64,000 bases of DNA from Typhlomys cinereus (Eukaryota > Chordata > Mammalia > Rodentia > Platacanthomyidae): assembly GCA_023101885.1 (NCBI GenBank), contig JALPQD010000143.1:4558014-4622013 (forward strand), given 5' to 3'. The notes under the pieces are model-generated. The model made no database searches and was not told where the DNA came from. It was given only the letters and a program-made list of their open reading frames with translations. This document shows, in pieces, positions 1 to 12,392 of this stretch. Position 1 is the first letter of the stretch. Each line of letters opens with the position of its first letter. Both the position numbers and the translations under genes were made by a program.

Positions 1-1227
1 TCCCCCGTCTTCCAGTTCACTGGGGACAGGGACAGACTTTCTTGCCAAGCACAAATCGCTGCTTCGGAGGGAGGAAAACTTCACAAAACCGGCAGGTAGG
101 AGAGAAATGGGCTGCCCACCCCAAAGTAACCATTATTGGATTGGAAAGCTGCTCATGCTACCTGAGACTTTAGGGTGATCTTTTGGAAGACAATTTAAAT
201 TATTGAAAACATCTATGTAATTATTTCTCTTTATAAAACAATGGCCACGTTTAAGATTTTTCGACATCAATTTTAGCAACTTCTGAGGCTACCACATGGG
301 GAAGAGTAACCACATAAACCTTTGCCTGCAGTAATCGACACTGAATTTCCCCCGGTTCACCTGTTTCTATAGATCAAACATTTATTTTCTCACATGGAAA
401 AAAAAAAAAAACTGTTTCACACCCAACAAGGAAACAATCATTATTTCAAAATGATCTAATTTTTGTGCCGGCCGTATTTACCTGGCAGCACAACTTTGTT
501 ACTGATTTTCTGGTTGCAGATTAGACTTCTTGGAAAAACGAATTCTCCTAAGAGCCTAAGACCAACTTCCTGAAATTGTACACTCATAGGGACCACAGCA
601 CTGTCCATCTACAACCCGATGGAGTACTGGAAACGTGTTTACCGCCTCTCCCACACACACACTTTTGCTTTCATATCCAAACTATTAAAACAATGAAAAA
701 CAGTTCATTGTTTTAACAGCAACTACAACCAACAAGGTCTCTCTGGTCCCAGGCCACCAGTAACTTCCGAATAGTAACAAGGTCCCTTTTATCAATGCCC
801 CTTTATTATCATTTTTACATGAACAAGCATGCCCTTCATCCAAGTATACACATGTTCTTCTCAACTATTTTTATTCTGTAAACTATAGTAATAATCTCTA
901 AATTTACTTCAAGCCACAAAGAATAGCCTCACCATTAGCAACCGAACGCTCCCAGGCTATTGCACGTTAAAAGTACAAACTGCCACTTGAGTCAGTACAG
1001 AGATTTACAGCAAGACCAAGACATGAAGCCAATTACAGATGGCTTCGCAGCCCCGAGCCATGTCTCTCTTTTTTTTTAAACAGTCTATTTTGGAATGAGA
1101 AACGAGTAAGACACAGACACAAATGCTCTTCCGATAATCTCAGAATCTCTCAGCAATTTTTTCCCCCACTTAAGCCACAAGTCCTGAGTTTAAAAACAGA
1201 GATACATAGCACAGGGGTGAAACTTAC
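1..1227 (-). other. LMO7: LMO7 intron, downstream part (incomplete)
   Basis: Unique AT-rich sequence after the donor at 1227. I see no exon or confident repeat in it. Only short A-runs interrupt it (near 398-411). The intron continues beyond the window edge. Confidence 0.8.
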
Positions 1228-1334
1228 TTGACAGTAACTCGGTTTGAAATATCCTGCAGATCCCCGGGATGGAAAAGCTGGGCTTCTTTCAATCCAATCT
1301 GCTCACAAGCTTTCAGAAAAACGTTTACATTATC
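1228..1334 (-). CDS. LMO7: LMO7 coding exon, CH domain continued
   Basis: A 107-nt minus-strand exon. The acceptor is CAATTCTCTTCACAG and the donor GTAAGTTTCA. It reads [19 protein letters not shown], then [16 protein letters not shown], and ends with AA of a split Lys codon. [20 protein letters not shown] is characteristic of LMO7; the LIMCH1 counterpart is clearly different. It joins in phase to the exon at 24937-25006 with nothing missing. The next exon, expected to carry the last CH helices, lies left of base 1. Exon length, phase and codon content all look functional, with no stop or frameshift. This is the strongest single piece of coding evidence in the window. Confidence 0.95.
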
Positions 1335-2928
1335 CTGTGAAGAGAATTGGAGAGTGACTGCTTAGTTGAGCTGCCTCTCAGACAAAGGTTACAAATTTTT
1401 ATGATATAACTTCCGAGGCTCCAAAGTCCAATTACAGTCAGCAAAAGAGGCGGTAGTGAGACCAACACATACGTGTCTTTGAAAAAGGAAAAAAAAAAAG
1501 AGAAAAGACGTCTGTGGGCACGTAGAGCACAAATGGTTGTGCTAGCTTGTGCCCAAGCATACACTGTTTCTGTGATCTTTGTGACTGGCACGTTAAACAT
1601 TACCTGTTATAGGACAAGCGCCTAGCCAGTAAGCAGTAATCTCCACTTTGATGTCAGCTCTCTCTCTGCAAACAAACGCCCTCTTCCAGCTTCGCACGGC
1701 AAGCCTCACCTCTCCTCTTTAAAAATAACTCCGGCTTCTGACATTCACCCACCCAGAAACTGTTGGCAGGCGAGAAATAAGACGAGGCACATTCTCTTTC
1801 TATGATCACAAATTACAGAAGGACTGTGGAATACCACACCTGGAATCTGGGTTTGGCTGCTCAGCAACTCGTGACAGCAGGGAGACCACACTATAGGACC
1901 AAGGACCAGCCCGGTCCTCATTGGCTGAGCCCCACAGTTTAGGAGTGGCATATTACTCACCCCCTGCACCTGTCTCCAGAGCTGCTTCCAGAAAAGCTGA
2001 AAACCTACCCCCATCTCTAAGACTACCCTCCTCTCGAATTTCAAAACCCCAATCCTCACTCACAAACCAGTGCTTGTCGCTGTCGTGAACTGCTGCACAG
2101 ACAGGGACCACCACAGTATGTTCTATCTGGCCGGCGTCTGCTGTCAGCCACACACATCTGGTGACTGGGACCAGCTTGGGCATCACCTTTCGCTGATGTT
2201 GAAAAGCCAAGTCCTCCGGGGCTCAGGCTGGAATGCTTGTGTGTGGACTCTTGTGCTTTCATCTGGTTGGGGCTCTGGATAAGGGGTTGTCCTGCTTGCG
2301 TGCCAACACATGCTCGCCCACTCACACACCCTCGCCCACTTCGATTGGCTGGCAACACCACCTTCTGGCTTGAGGCTCCCAGAGCCTCCTTCCCCGGGAG
2401 CTGAAATTCACAGTCCAGGACACCACCTATTACTTGCAGCAGGCAGGACTTTTATTTTCCCAAGTTAAAAATGCATTCTCACAGTGAGTAAAGAAGGACA
2501 TGAGAGCTAGAGAGGCACATTCCACAGCGCAGCTTCCTCCAAGAGCAGAGAACAAGAGGATGATCAGGAAGTTATGGGGGGGGGGAGCAGCAAAACAACT
2601 GATTCACAACACGGTAAGGACACAAACAAGAAGCTGTAAGTGGGAGGTTGCTTCAGGGTGCATCTACAGAATGTGAACTCCCTCGCTGGAATCTAAAGCC
2701 TGGGGAGCCTTTGCAATGAGATGGTCCCAAGATTAAAGAAGTTTCTAAGCCAAAAACTGAGCAGTTCAAAGGGAAGTATTTAACTTTAATTGACTTCATG
2801 CAGAAAAGGGATGCAATTGAGGAAGACACGCAGCATCAACTTCTGACCTCCGCATGCGTGAACACATGCACGTGCATGTGCACCCGCATTCAGAGCACCC
2901 ACATGTACATCACCCACACAGATGCACA

Positions 2929-2929
<1 letters not shown>

Positions 2930-2977
<48 letters not shown>
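2930..2977. repeat. (CA)n microsatellite
   Basis: About 24 uninterrupted CA units, preceded by imperfect ACATGCA-type sequence. The Cys/Val or Thr/His open frames here are repeat translations. Confidence 0.98.
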
Positions 2978-2979
<2 letters not shown>

Positions 2980-3254
2980 GGGAGGTTGGATAATTTGTTG
3001 GCAAAATCCCAATAGGAGCATAATGAAAATTTTATTGTTAAGTTCAAAATATCTAAAAACTCTACTATCTATTTGATAATCTATGATTATCAAATGATAC
3101 AATTAATGTTTCTAATCCTGGACAATCTGAAGAACAGGCAAGAAACAAAAACATTATACCAATGTTTCACATTCTATAGGAAATGAATTTAAAAAAAGAA
3201 AAGGTAAACTAATAAATATCTTCATGTCTACTTACTTTGGTTGTAAATATTTAG

Positions 3255-3350
3255 GGTTGCATAAATATCAGGGGAGTGTATACACAACACAGGGGTAACG
3301 TATTTGCCTAGCATACAAAAAAGCCCCAAGTTTGAGCCTTGGGACCTAAA
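3255..3350 (+). mobile_element. ID SINE relic
   Basis: GTATTTGCCTAGCATACAAA and GTTTGAGCCTTGGGACC recall the ID middle and box B; strongly decayed. Confidence 0.45.
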
Positions 3351-4599
3351 AACATAGTTGCAGAATACTAAAACTGAAGTCAAACTGGAAATGAACATAG
3401 TTACTAAGAGTACAAGGAACTCCTATTTTTTTTATAGGAACATAAAAGCATTTACCTAGTACACAATAGGTACATGTTGATAAAGATATAATCCCCACGT
3501 TGCTCAAAACCCTCTAAGTATTCAGGGGAAAAAATCAAGTTAAAATTGAAAGTAACTACTATTAATGAAGGACAAAGTTCAAGGAAAAATACAGTTAACA
3601 TGATTAAATTTTTACTCTTAAGTCAAATCTTTACATCAACCAAACAGCAGAATGTCTCTTAAAAAAATTTTTAAAAGCTCAATGGTGCTTAAGTTTAAGG
3701 AGAAAAACTTCATTGCATATAAATTCCCTCATGGCCCACGCACCAGGAATGGGTTCTGTTAAAATCAAAACTGTCACCTACATCATGCTTACTGGACTTG
3801 AGCCCACGGGGAGCTTATTCTCTGCAATTTCAAAGGATCCAGGCAGAGAGTCGCCTCCAGGGATATACAAAATTATAAAATAAGATTTTCATGTCTGTTC
3901 CAACATCAAGTAACCACACCCAGCTCAGCATAGTAACAGGAAAGCATTTAGTCCTTTCTTAGTGGAATCATTTTCACTTGAAACTACTAAAAATAAGAGT
4001 TAAAAATACAGGACACACTGATCCCAAACTCATTTCTTTGGACTAGGAGACTAAACTCCAATTTAGCTCTGCCACTCACCAAGTACATGGCTTTAGAAAG
4101 ATTTGTTCAGCTTACCGGCTCCGTTTTCTCTGTCTGTGCAGTGACCAGGTGTGTGCAACTATACCCCAGTGCCAAGGGCAAACAATTCTCTGCAAAGAAG
4201 AGGAAACCCAACCCTCCCGGCCCAACCTGTCACACAAATATTACACAGGCCAACTTCCATAAAGCGCTGCATTCAAAAGAACTTGCTTTCAGGAGTAAGA
4301 GACTGTGCATATCTTGACCTTACACAAGGCATCTAAATCACCCTTCACCCGGAAGCGCAGAAAACATTGCGGAAGAGGGGCAGAGGGGTAGTCAGAATGC
4401 GAATGCCTAGGGGTGGGCAAAAGTGATGCTAGACAACATGCTCCTGACAAGCCTGGGCAGCTGTAACCATGAACTCACCGCAGCCATGTCCACGCCCACG
4501 GACCTGCACAAGACTTTGCCTACCAGCATTTCACCATGGAAGGGGCAAGATGTCAAGGGAGGGGGCTCCACATCTCCCTGAGAGACAACTGAAGATTGA

Positions 4600-4866
4600 T
4601 GCAAGGGATGGGGGTGGGCAGTAGAAGTACTTCCACCAATGGTCTACCCACTGATATCATCACCCCTCCAGCAAGTATGCACATACAGCCCAGTACAAGC
4701 AGCCTGGATGTGGCTCAGTGGGCCTCACGCACAGGAGGGGGACAGCAAGGGGGAGAGTGGCATGGGGAGGAAGGTTTGCAGTGAGAGGTGTAGGGGGCAT
4801 GGGATTTGGCAACAAGAGATGAAAATGATGTAAATTCATCATATTCATATACGAAAAAATAAAGAA
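4600..4866 (+). mobile_element. Old L1 3' end fragment
   Basis: A G-rich block (gagtggcatggggaggaagg) is followed by GATGAAAATGATGTAAATTC and an A-rich end, the same layout as the L1 3' UTR at 10130-10260. The 5' limit is uncertain. Confidence 0.55.
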
Positions 4867-5159
4867 AGCACCTTCTTTGAACATACACGATCACTGTACA
4901 CTCTCAGGACCCAAAAGGGACTTCTCAAAAACAAAGTTGGGGGAGGGGGATGAAGAACACAAACCCTAATGGTATCTAAATAGCTTCTTTGAGTTTACAG
5001 TATTTCTATGTAAACAGAAAAGCAGGTGACTTGAGATTTTAATATCTATCCAAACTTCTCTGCTCCCCTGCTTAAAGATTAAGAACAGCAGTGCTTGTAA
5101 CAGATAGGATGAGAATTCCACAGACACATATAGACATCCTCTAGTTTGCACTGGTTTGC

Positions 5160-5520
5160 AGGAGGATGACCTCTAGTTAGTTATGCAATGCAGCATAACA
5201 AACCATCCCGAAACTTAACTCCATGACACAAGAAGCCGTGATTTCCTACAGAGTCTGGAATGTGGAGGCGGCCCTACAGGATACTTCTGACTTGAGAGAC
5301 TGTAGCTGCGATATCAGCCTGGACCAAAGTCATCTAAAGGCATTCCTGGGATTGGGAGCTGTCGCCAAGGTGACTCACTCGTATCATTGCTAAGTCAGAT
5401 CTGATGACTGACAGGGTACATCGGTTCTTGACCAAATGGACATTTTCATAGAACTACCAGACAGAGCCAGTGAACCAAGATAGAACAAGTTACCAGCAGC
5501 AACATTGTATGCCCTGGCTT
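5160..5520 (-). mobile_element. MaLR/MLT-like LTR relic
   Basis: GCATAACAAACCATCCCGAA, ACTTAACTCCATGACACAAG and GCCTGGACCAAAGTCATCTA resemble the antisense start of a MLT1-type LTR. Confidence 0.4.
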
Positions 5521-5549
5521 TTAATTATTAAACTATTTAAATTTAAATT

Positions 5550-5700
5550 GCAGTGTGTCTTTTCCTCCATATTCTGTTGAATTCAGGCTGCCACCATATC
5601 CGCCAGGCATTTTTACATGGATCTGGTAATTCAAACTCAGGTCCATTTGTTTGCCAGGCAAAGACTTTAAACTCTGAGCCATCTGTTCAGCCCTTCCTCA
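5550..5700 (-). mobile_element. Old SINE fragment
   Basis: Complement of the older family's head and middle: CAAACTCAGGTCCATTTGTT, GCCAGGCAAAGACTTTAAAC, CTGAGCCATCTGTTCAGCCC. Confidence 0.7.
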
Positions 5701-6479
5701 TGGTTTCTAGTTCCTCCCTCTGGAATTATTTCACCCTGAAAGTTATCATCCATCTTCCTTGGAAAGTAGTCCACGTGCAACTCTTGAGATCTCTCGGCCT
5801 GCTTCCCATCGATGCTGCGGGAGCTTGGAGCAACCAAAGATCTTTTCATTTTGCCACTGTGTGTCTTTTGACTGAGCAAGGTTTCTGCAAATACAGTTCT
5901 CTCAAAGGCATGAGGGATCTGCTATGACTCTCCCTAGACTTCTTTCCACTGGCCAAAGCCACACCCACCCAGCTCAGGAGAACCCTTTCTCTGCATGAGT
6001 CTTCCCAGATGGCTGAGAGACAACACCCTCAAGCATCTTTAGAAGCCCTATTTTTGAGCTGAGCGCATCTCCCAGGTACTCCCTTGGATCTTTCTAGGAA
6101 CCTGGAGGATCTTACAACCACACCCTCAGTGCCATCCTTAAAGCCTTCCTTTCTCTGCCAAGGCTCTCAGTTTAATCTCAGCTTGAAGACTATTTCTCAA
6201 TTCTAGCCACATGGACGATTCAAGAGTCTGGCAGCTGTGAAGGTGAGCGTTTGCCCCTCTGGACGTCTGCTGCCTGCTGCCGTCAGCAAGAGGACTCCAG
6301 ACAGCACTTCAACCCTCTGGAATTCTCACTGCAAGAGTGAAATCTCTGTGCTAGACTGCCTAGCTAATTAGGTGTAATTTGTAGGTACACAAGTGAACTG
6401 ATTATGGAAAGGTTAGAAGCAGTTTTGAAAACCAATTGTCGTAATACATTTACAATAGGGCAGCTAGAAAATCATTCTT

Positions 6480-6770
6480 TTGGGTGCTGGGGGAGAGCTC
6501 AGTCCTCAGTCAGGACAGTGCTTGAAGGACAAGTGTGGAGGACCCCAGATAATGCCCAGATGCCAGGTAAAATGCTGGACGTGGTAAGAACATGCCTGAA
6601 ATCTCAATGCCGGGGAGACGGAAACAGGAATATCCCTGACTCATGCTGCTCAGCCTGTCCAGCCTTACTCATGAGCTCCAGAACAATGAGAGATCTGTCC
6701 CCCCAAAAAATGTGGTCTGTGATCCTGAGGAACAGCACTCAAGGTTGTCCCCTAGCTGCCATGGACACAC
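6480..6770 (+). mobile_element. Composite tRNA/B1-like SINE (B4-like)
   Basis: GGTGCTGGGGGAGAGCTCAG head, then a B1-like piece (AAATGCTGGACGTGGTAAGA) and the end AACAGCACTCAAGGTTGTCC. It runs into the CA mosaic. Confidence 0.6.
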
Positions 6771-7112
6771 ACATATACACACACACACATACATACACAC
6801 ACACACATACACACATACATAATACACACACATACATAATACACACACACACACATACATACACACACACACATACATATATACACACACATACATACAC
6901 ACATACATAATACACACACACATACACACACATACATAATACACACACACATACACACATACATAATACACACATACATAATACACACACATAATTCACA
7001 CACACATATACACACATAATACACACACACATACATACACACACACATAATACACACACACATAATATACACACACACTTACACACATACATAACACACA
7101 CACATACACATT
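6766..7112. repeat. (ACAC)(ACAT) mosaic repeat
   Basis: About 345 bp of alternating purine/pyrimidine built from ACACAC, ACATAC and ATAATACAC variants; overlapping Cys/Val frames are artefacts. Confidence 0.97.
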
Positions 7113-7319
7113 CACCTTAATTTTAAAAAAATTATCAAATTGGAACAAAAAAGAAAACATACAGAGATATTGAATCTCAGACGCCCTGGTCGAGATATTC
7201 ACTAGCAGTAAAGCAAGTTCCTAAGAAATATTTAATCTTGAAATACAGTTTAAGGAATCACGAACAAATAGGTAGACGTGAAAGGCCCTGGATGGGCTCC
7301 TTAGGAAAGCAAACAGAGA

Positions 7320-7398
7320 GGCCAGGCAGAGCAGTGCGGTCTTAGTGACAGCAGCACTTAAGTTGGAGACCAACCTGGGCAACACAGTGAGACCCTGT
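7320..7398 (+). mobile_element. B1 SINE relic
   Basis: GAGACCAACCTGGGCAACAC and AGTGAGACCCTGT are B1 body motifs. Its tail appears to have expanded into the purine tract that follows. Confidence 0.65.
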
Positions 7399-7905
7399 AG
7401 GGGAAAGAGAGGGGAAGGGAGCTGGGGAGAGGGAACGGAAGGAGAGGAAAGGGGAGGTGAGAGGAAGGGAGGTTAGGAGAGGAGAGAAGAGGAGAAGGGG
7501 GAAAAGGGAGGGCAGGGAGGAAAGGAGGGGAGGGTGGGAAGGAGGAAAGAGGAGAAAGGGGAGGGGGAAGGAGGAAAGGACAGGAGGGAGGTAGGGACAG
7601 AGAGGAAGAGAGAGAGAAGAGAGAGAAAGAAAAGGAAAGATAGAGAAAGAAAGAAAAAGAAAGAGAAAGAAAGAAAGAGAGAGAAAGAAAGAGAGAGAGA
7701 AAGAGAGGAAGAAAAGAAATTTGGAGATATAGTTAGTGATAAGCGTGCTTACCCAGCATGCACTGCCAAGAGAGAGGAGAGAAAGAGCAGGAAGAGAAAG
7801 GAGGTAAGGAGGAAGCGAGAGAGAGAAAAAAGGGAAAGAGGAGGAGGAGAATAATGAGGAGGAAAAGAGTAAGTGGAAGAAGGGGAGGACTTCCAGTACC
7901 TAATG
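7398..7905. repeat. Polypurine GA-rich tract
   Basis: About 500 bp that is almost all A and G on the plus strand, with one interruption near 7721-7765. The 106-codon Lys/Arg/Glu frame is an artefact. Confidence 0.97.
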
Positions 7906-8345
7906 AGGCAGATAAAGAAAGGTAAAAAAGAAAAAAACCACCCAGAGAAACCAGAGACAAGAAGAACAGCGCTGTGAAGCAGGAGAAAGAAATCTTCCAG
8001 AAGGGAGAGTTAAGTGTTGCAACTCCATCGGGAAAGAATAGAAACAGCACCAAGAATGTGACTATCGCGTGAAGGTCTGAAAAGTACACGTGGCATTGAA
8101 GGCTGGCCACTGCCTAAGGCACCCCGAATCAGAAGACTTCCTGCCGTCCACCCTGCCACCTGCCTCACAGTGAAGGTGCCCACCCCAGCTCTGAAGCGAC
8201 CACTGCCTCGTGGCCCCGCAGCGTAGGAGGCTCACTCTCTGGAGGGAGGAGAGGTGGCAGGAAACAGCTCTCACAATAGTCTCCTCCCCAACACCCATTT
8301 CCTTTCATCTCCTCCTTTAGTCTTCAGTTTTTGAAAAGCACAATT

Positions 8346-8570
8346 GGGGCTGAAGAGATGGCTCAGGGGTTAAGACTCTGCCTTACAAGCAGAAGGTCCT
8401 GAGTTCAGATCCCAGGTCTCACATAAAAACACGAGGCAGAAATGGCAGAGGCCTGAACTTCCAGCCTCGTAGACAGAGTCTGGGAAATCCCAGAGCAAAG
8501 CAAAAGGAGATAGAAGCAATCCAGGAAGATTCTTGAAGTCACCCTTGATCTTCCACAGGAACATATAATG

Positions 8571-8608
<38 letters not shown>

Positions 8609-8614
8609 AAACAA
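8346..8614 (+). mobile_element. Older-form tRNA-headed SINE
   Basis: GGGGCTGAAGAGATGGCTCA head, GTTCAGATCC box B, GGGAAATCCCAGAGCAAAGC body and a (CA)n tail. Perfect 12-bp TSD AAAAGCACAATT at 8334-8345 and 8615-8626. Confidence 0.92.
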
Positions 8615-9159
8615 AAAAGCACAATTATACATTTTGACAGGCTCCACACTCTTCATTTTAAATTCTGAAAACTGGTGCAGCCAGCATGAACTCTCCAGCA
8701 CCCACCCCGGAGGCGAGACAGGCCTTCATGGGTCACTCTTAGAAACCTTCAGTCCACTTACTTTCTAAAAACACTTGACCAGTAACATATTCTCGTGTGA
8801 TTGTGGCACGATTTCTTACTCTCTGCTCCAAGATAGAGGTGGCTGACAAGATAGAGGGAGCAAAGTTGACTTAGACATAGCTGTTTCGACAAGTTCTTAT
8901 GTCAGCATCAAGATTCTCCTCTCTTGTCATCTCCCCTTCCTTCAGCCCTAGCCCTACACTCCCCTGCACGTCCCTCTACTAAGGTCCTTCCCCATTAGAC
9001 ATAAGGCCTGCTCTTCAGGAGGAGGCACGGCCTGGTACTGTGAACCAAGTTAGGAGCTTGTGGGTGGGGAGGCCATAGGCCCCTAGGGGAAAACAAACTA
9101 CTATTGTTTTGTTTTATGGCCGTGACACCAAGCTGCCTTCTAAGTACTTATCATGATAA

Positions 9160-9605
9160 CTGTCATAGTTAGGCACAGGTGTCAACTTGACAGTTGGGAG
9201 TTTGAGCTCTGGGCACATTTGTGGAGAATTAGTGGTTGAGTTAAGCCCAGAGCAAACCTGCAGGATATTATCCAACTGATGGGGAAGGCCCAGCCCACTG
9301 GTGGGTGGAACTAGGTCCTGGAATAAAATACAGAGAGCTGATTGAGAAAGGGGGCATCCTTGTGTACACTTGGCCAGACAAGCTGGTCTAGTGAGTAAGG
9401 ATTGTCCCTCTCTCAGCTTGATACAGAAATAGTGTGGCCAGTTCCCTTGGCCCTGGTGTTGGTGTGAGCCCTGGTGGTGGTGTGAGCTTTCCTGCAAAGT
9501 TGGACGAGAAACTTTAACCAGTCTATTACAAGAGAATAAATCCCTTTTCCCTTAAGCTAAGTTTGATGGTGATTCGTCAGCAACCAAACAGGTGAACTGC
9601 AACAA
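9160..9605 (+). mobile_element. ERVL-like LTR family X, copy 1
   Basis: CAGGTGTCAACTTGACAGTT, GGCCCAGCCCACTGGTGGGT, TGGAATAAAATACAGAGAGC, ACACTTGGCCAGACAAGCTG and AGAGAATAAATCCCTTTTCC. Shared along its length with 12663-13085 and 54340-54720. Polyadenylation signals suggest an LTR; family name not resolved. Confidence 0.62.
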
Positions 9606-9719
9606 TACCCATAGATTAAGTGCAGCTCTCAAACCTTCCGCTGAGAAACTTCCTTTTAGAACAAAGAGGTGATATAATGCAGAGAATCACAACTGGCCAA
9701 AATTCAGAGAACAAGTGAC

Positions 9720-10265
9720 TACAGAGCACTGGGCCCTAAAACGGGGCATCCATACAGCTCACACCTCAATTCTCAGGAAACACTGTGTACATAGGAATGC
9801 AAGAGCCAGAGTATGGGGAGGGGCGCCGCCACACAGTGTCCTCTGACCAGTACATGACTGTTGCACACACAAACTCCTGGAAGCATCATACTATAGCTGT
9901 TGACCCCATGAACGCGCCGCCACTGTGTTTATCTCCGCGAGATCCACACAGAAAGTTTGTGATCATTTCACTATGAAAGGGGACAACCGCGAGAGGCAGA
10001 CTCATCCTTACTGAATGCTAATGTTGACCACAGAAAGGGGCGCTGTCTTCTTCAGGGGTGCAGCCACACTGCAAGCAACCCTTATGAAACTCAGTGGGCC
10101 ACAAAAGACATGAAAGTAGGCGAGAGGTTGACTGGGAAGAAAAAAGGTTTTACAATGGGAGAAGAAGGGGAAATGGGAAAGGGCTATGTGGAATGAAAAT
10201 GATTTAAATTCATTGCATATATGTATGAAGCTATGGAAGAGTACTTTAATAATTAAACCACTAAA
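9720..10265 (+). mobile_element. Older rodent L1 3' UTR
   Basis: It resembles the 3' UTR of older rodent L1 (Lx-like): a GCCAGAG...TATGGGGAGG stretch, then CAGTGTCCTCTGACCAGTAC, then a gagaggttgactgggaaga block, then the end GAATGAAAATGATTTAAATT with several ATATATG motifs. Much more diverged than the 20 kb and 47 kb copies. Edges are approximate. Confidence 0.7.
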
Positions 10266-10354
10266 AGAGTCAGTTGAGTTCATTTGCATACAGACAGCCA
10301 CACTATTCACAGGAGTCAACGGCAGGAGGTCCCCAGATCTATAAGTGAATCAAT

Positions 10355-10690
10355 GGATGACCAAGTTGCAACATGACATTGCGAGGATTATCACTTGCCC
10401 ATAAAAAGTCATAATATCAATATGCTCTAAAATATGGACTAAATTCCAAAGCATTATACTAAGGCAAAGAGGCTAGCAGTCAACGGTCACATGATCCATT
10501 TAAATGCAAACTCCAAAATGGCTACGTTCCTAAGAAACAAAAGCAACTCTGGTTGTTGCCAGGAGAGAAGGGAGGAGGAAATGAGGAGAGAGTACTTACT
10601 GGCCAAGAGGTTTCACTTTAAAGTCCTGAAATTGTCTAGTGATTGCATTGCAATAAATGCCACTCCACTTTTATCAATAACATTGATGTC
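10355..10690 (+). mobile_element. Ancient L1 3' region relic
   Basis: CACATGATCCATTTAAATGC and GGTTGTTGCCAGGAGAGAAG correspond to the old mammalian L1 motifs for 'tatgattccatttatatg' and 'ggttgcc'. Very decayed. Confidence 0.45.
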
Positions 10691-10844
10691 ACATGAATTT
10701 TATGTCAACAAACTATTTCTAAAAGGTGCCTTCGCCAATGTGTTTAAAAATACAATGTTCTTTTAAAAAATGTTCTTTAAAAATGTTGTGTGTACAGGGC
10801 TGTATAGTGCTTGCCACAAAATAAAATTGATCTCCAGAATACAT

Positions 10845-10985
10845 ATAACAGCTGGGTGTGCCGGCATGGGATTGCAAGCCAGGGATGAGACGGGGGAGAC
10901 AGGCAGACCCCGGTGCTTACTACACAACTGGGCTAAGCTCTTCAGTGAACTTCAGGCTAATGCCAGACCCTGTCTGAGCAAACAC
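10845..10985 (+). mobile_element. B1/B4-like SINE relic
   Basis: AGCTGGGTGTGCCGGCATGG, GACGGGGGAGACAGGCAGAC and GCCAGACCCTGTCTGAG resemble B1/B4. Confidence 0.6.
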
Positions 10986-10998
10986 GGCGGATGGCCTC

Positions 10999-11372
10999 TG
11001 TATTAGTTACTCTTTCTGCTGCTGTGGACACCACTCAAGTCAAGCAACTTAAGGGAGAAAGGGAAATCTATTCGGCTTACGGTTCCAGAGGGGAGATATG
11101 GTTCATTACGGCAGAAAAGGCTTCGGTGGCCCGGCAGAAGCTGAAGGGCTTCTAAGTCAGGTCCATTAAGGAGAATGAGAGTTGCAAAACTACCAACTGC
11201 AAGAGCAGACTTCTCCTGGAAGTAAAGTGGGACTGATACACTTCAGGGCCTACCCCTGTGACTGCTTTCCTGCAACAAGCTCCACCTCTTAAAGGTGCCA
11301 CAACCTTCCCAAACAACTAAAGACTCAAACACACGAGCCTATGGGGGGCGACTCACATTTCAAACCGTGACA
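10999..11372 (-). mobile_element. MaLR-like LTR
   Basis: In sense it starts TGTCACGGTTTGAAATGTGA and ends GTAACTAATACA, with GGTTGTGGCACCTTTAAGAG and CTCCCTTAAGTTGCTTGACT. This layout is typical of MaLR LTRs (ORR/MT/MST type). Subfamily not resolved. Confidence 0.72.
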
Positions 11373-12111
11373 GTCCCCCCACCCACAAATACACATGTTT
11401 ATATGGTCTAATTTACATAAGTGGTATTGTGGTCCAGATTTATTTTCTCTTATACAGCCATTTTCTATCAAAAGCATATATCCTAATTAAAGCATACTAC
11501 ACCACTCAGACTGTCAACCTGATCTAAGTCACTTTCATTTCTAACTTGAAATGTAAAGACTGGGGCAAAAGAGGTTGGGGGGAAGGGGGAAGGAAAAACA
11601 AAAATTCTTCAGTGATGAATCATTAAGTATGCGGTGGTCTAGGTGATGGGTATAATGATATTTACATAGCAGTTTCATATCATGTTTTTCTTTCCAATAA
11701 GTAAAGAAAATGCTCTATACATTGATTGTTAACTTAATGTGACAATGAGCATGGAAATGTCCAGTCTAGGATCAAACTACCTGGACACACTTTTGCCTAG
11801 GTTCCTGAATATATATACATGGTCGGGTCTGACTACCATATATACGAGTTCTTTACCTAGAAGGTAAGAATTCATGCTAAAGGCTGAGAAAAGCTGAAGA
11901 TTCTGGTCAATTCTCAAAGGGAATGAGGTCGTCTGCACTGGGGCCAGGTGGAGGGCGTCCCGATAGCCTGGCAGAGCTTGAGCCACAACTTTCAGAAGAC
12001 CACACTGCAAATTCTCCTCGGTCAGCCCATTGTTCTCCTCTGGTCTGCTCTGGCCTGGTGCCTCTAAAATGGGCTAAGGCTACTTTAAACATAACTTTCA
12101 AAACAAAAAGA

Positions 12112-12392
12112 TGGAGCTGGGGAGATGGCTCAGAGCATTTAAGTCTTTGCCTCAAAAGCTAAAGGACCTGAGTTCAGATCCTCAGATTCCACATAAAAAT
12201 GCCAAGGAGATATGGTAGAGGTCTGTAATTCCAGCCCTGAAAAGCAGAGCTTAGGAAATCCCAGAGCAAAACAATGAGGAGGAAGAGAAAATAAAGGATG
12301 ATTCCCAGTGTCACCCTTGGGCTTCCAACGGCACACACGAATTCATTCAAGTGTCCTCTCAAATAAACACACACACACACACACATTTAGTA
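12112..12392 (+). mobile_element. Older-form tRNA-headed SINE
   Basis: GAGCTGGGGAGATGGCTCAG head, GAGTTCAGATCC box B, GGAAATCCCAGAGCAAAACA body and (CA)n tail at 12366-12386. Edges approximate. Confidence 0.85.

Noticed and set aside
5553..5927. A 124-codon plus-strand frame
   Set aside because: It begins in an antisense SINE relic and shows no domain or splice evidence.
6669..7101. Cysteine/valine-rich proteins in several minus frames
   Set aside because: They are translations of the ACAC/ACAT mosaic.
7534..7854. A Lys/Arg/Glu-rich 106-codon frame, coiled-coil-like
   Set aside because: A polypurine tract always yields K/R/E/G codons; no conserved motif and no splice context.
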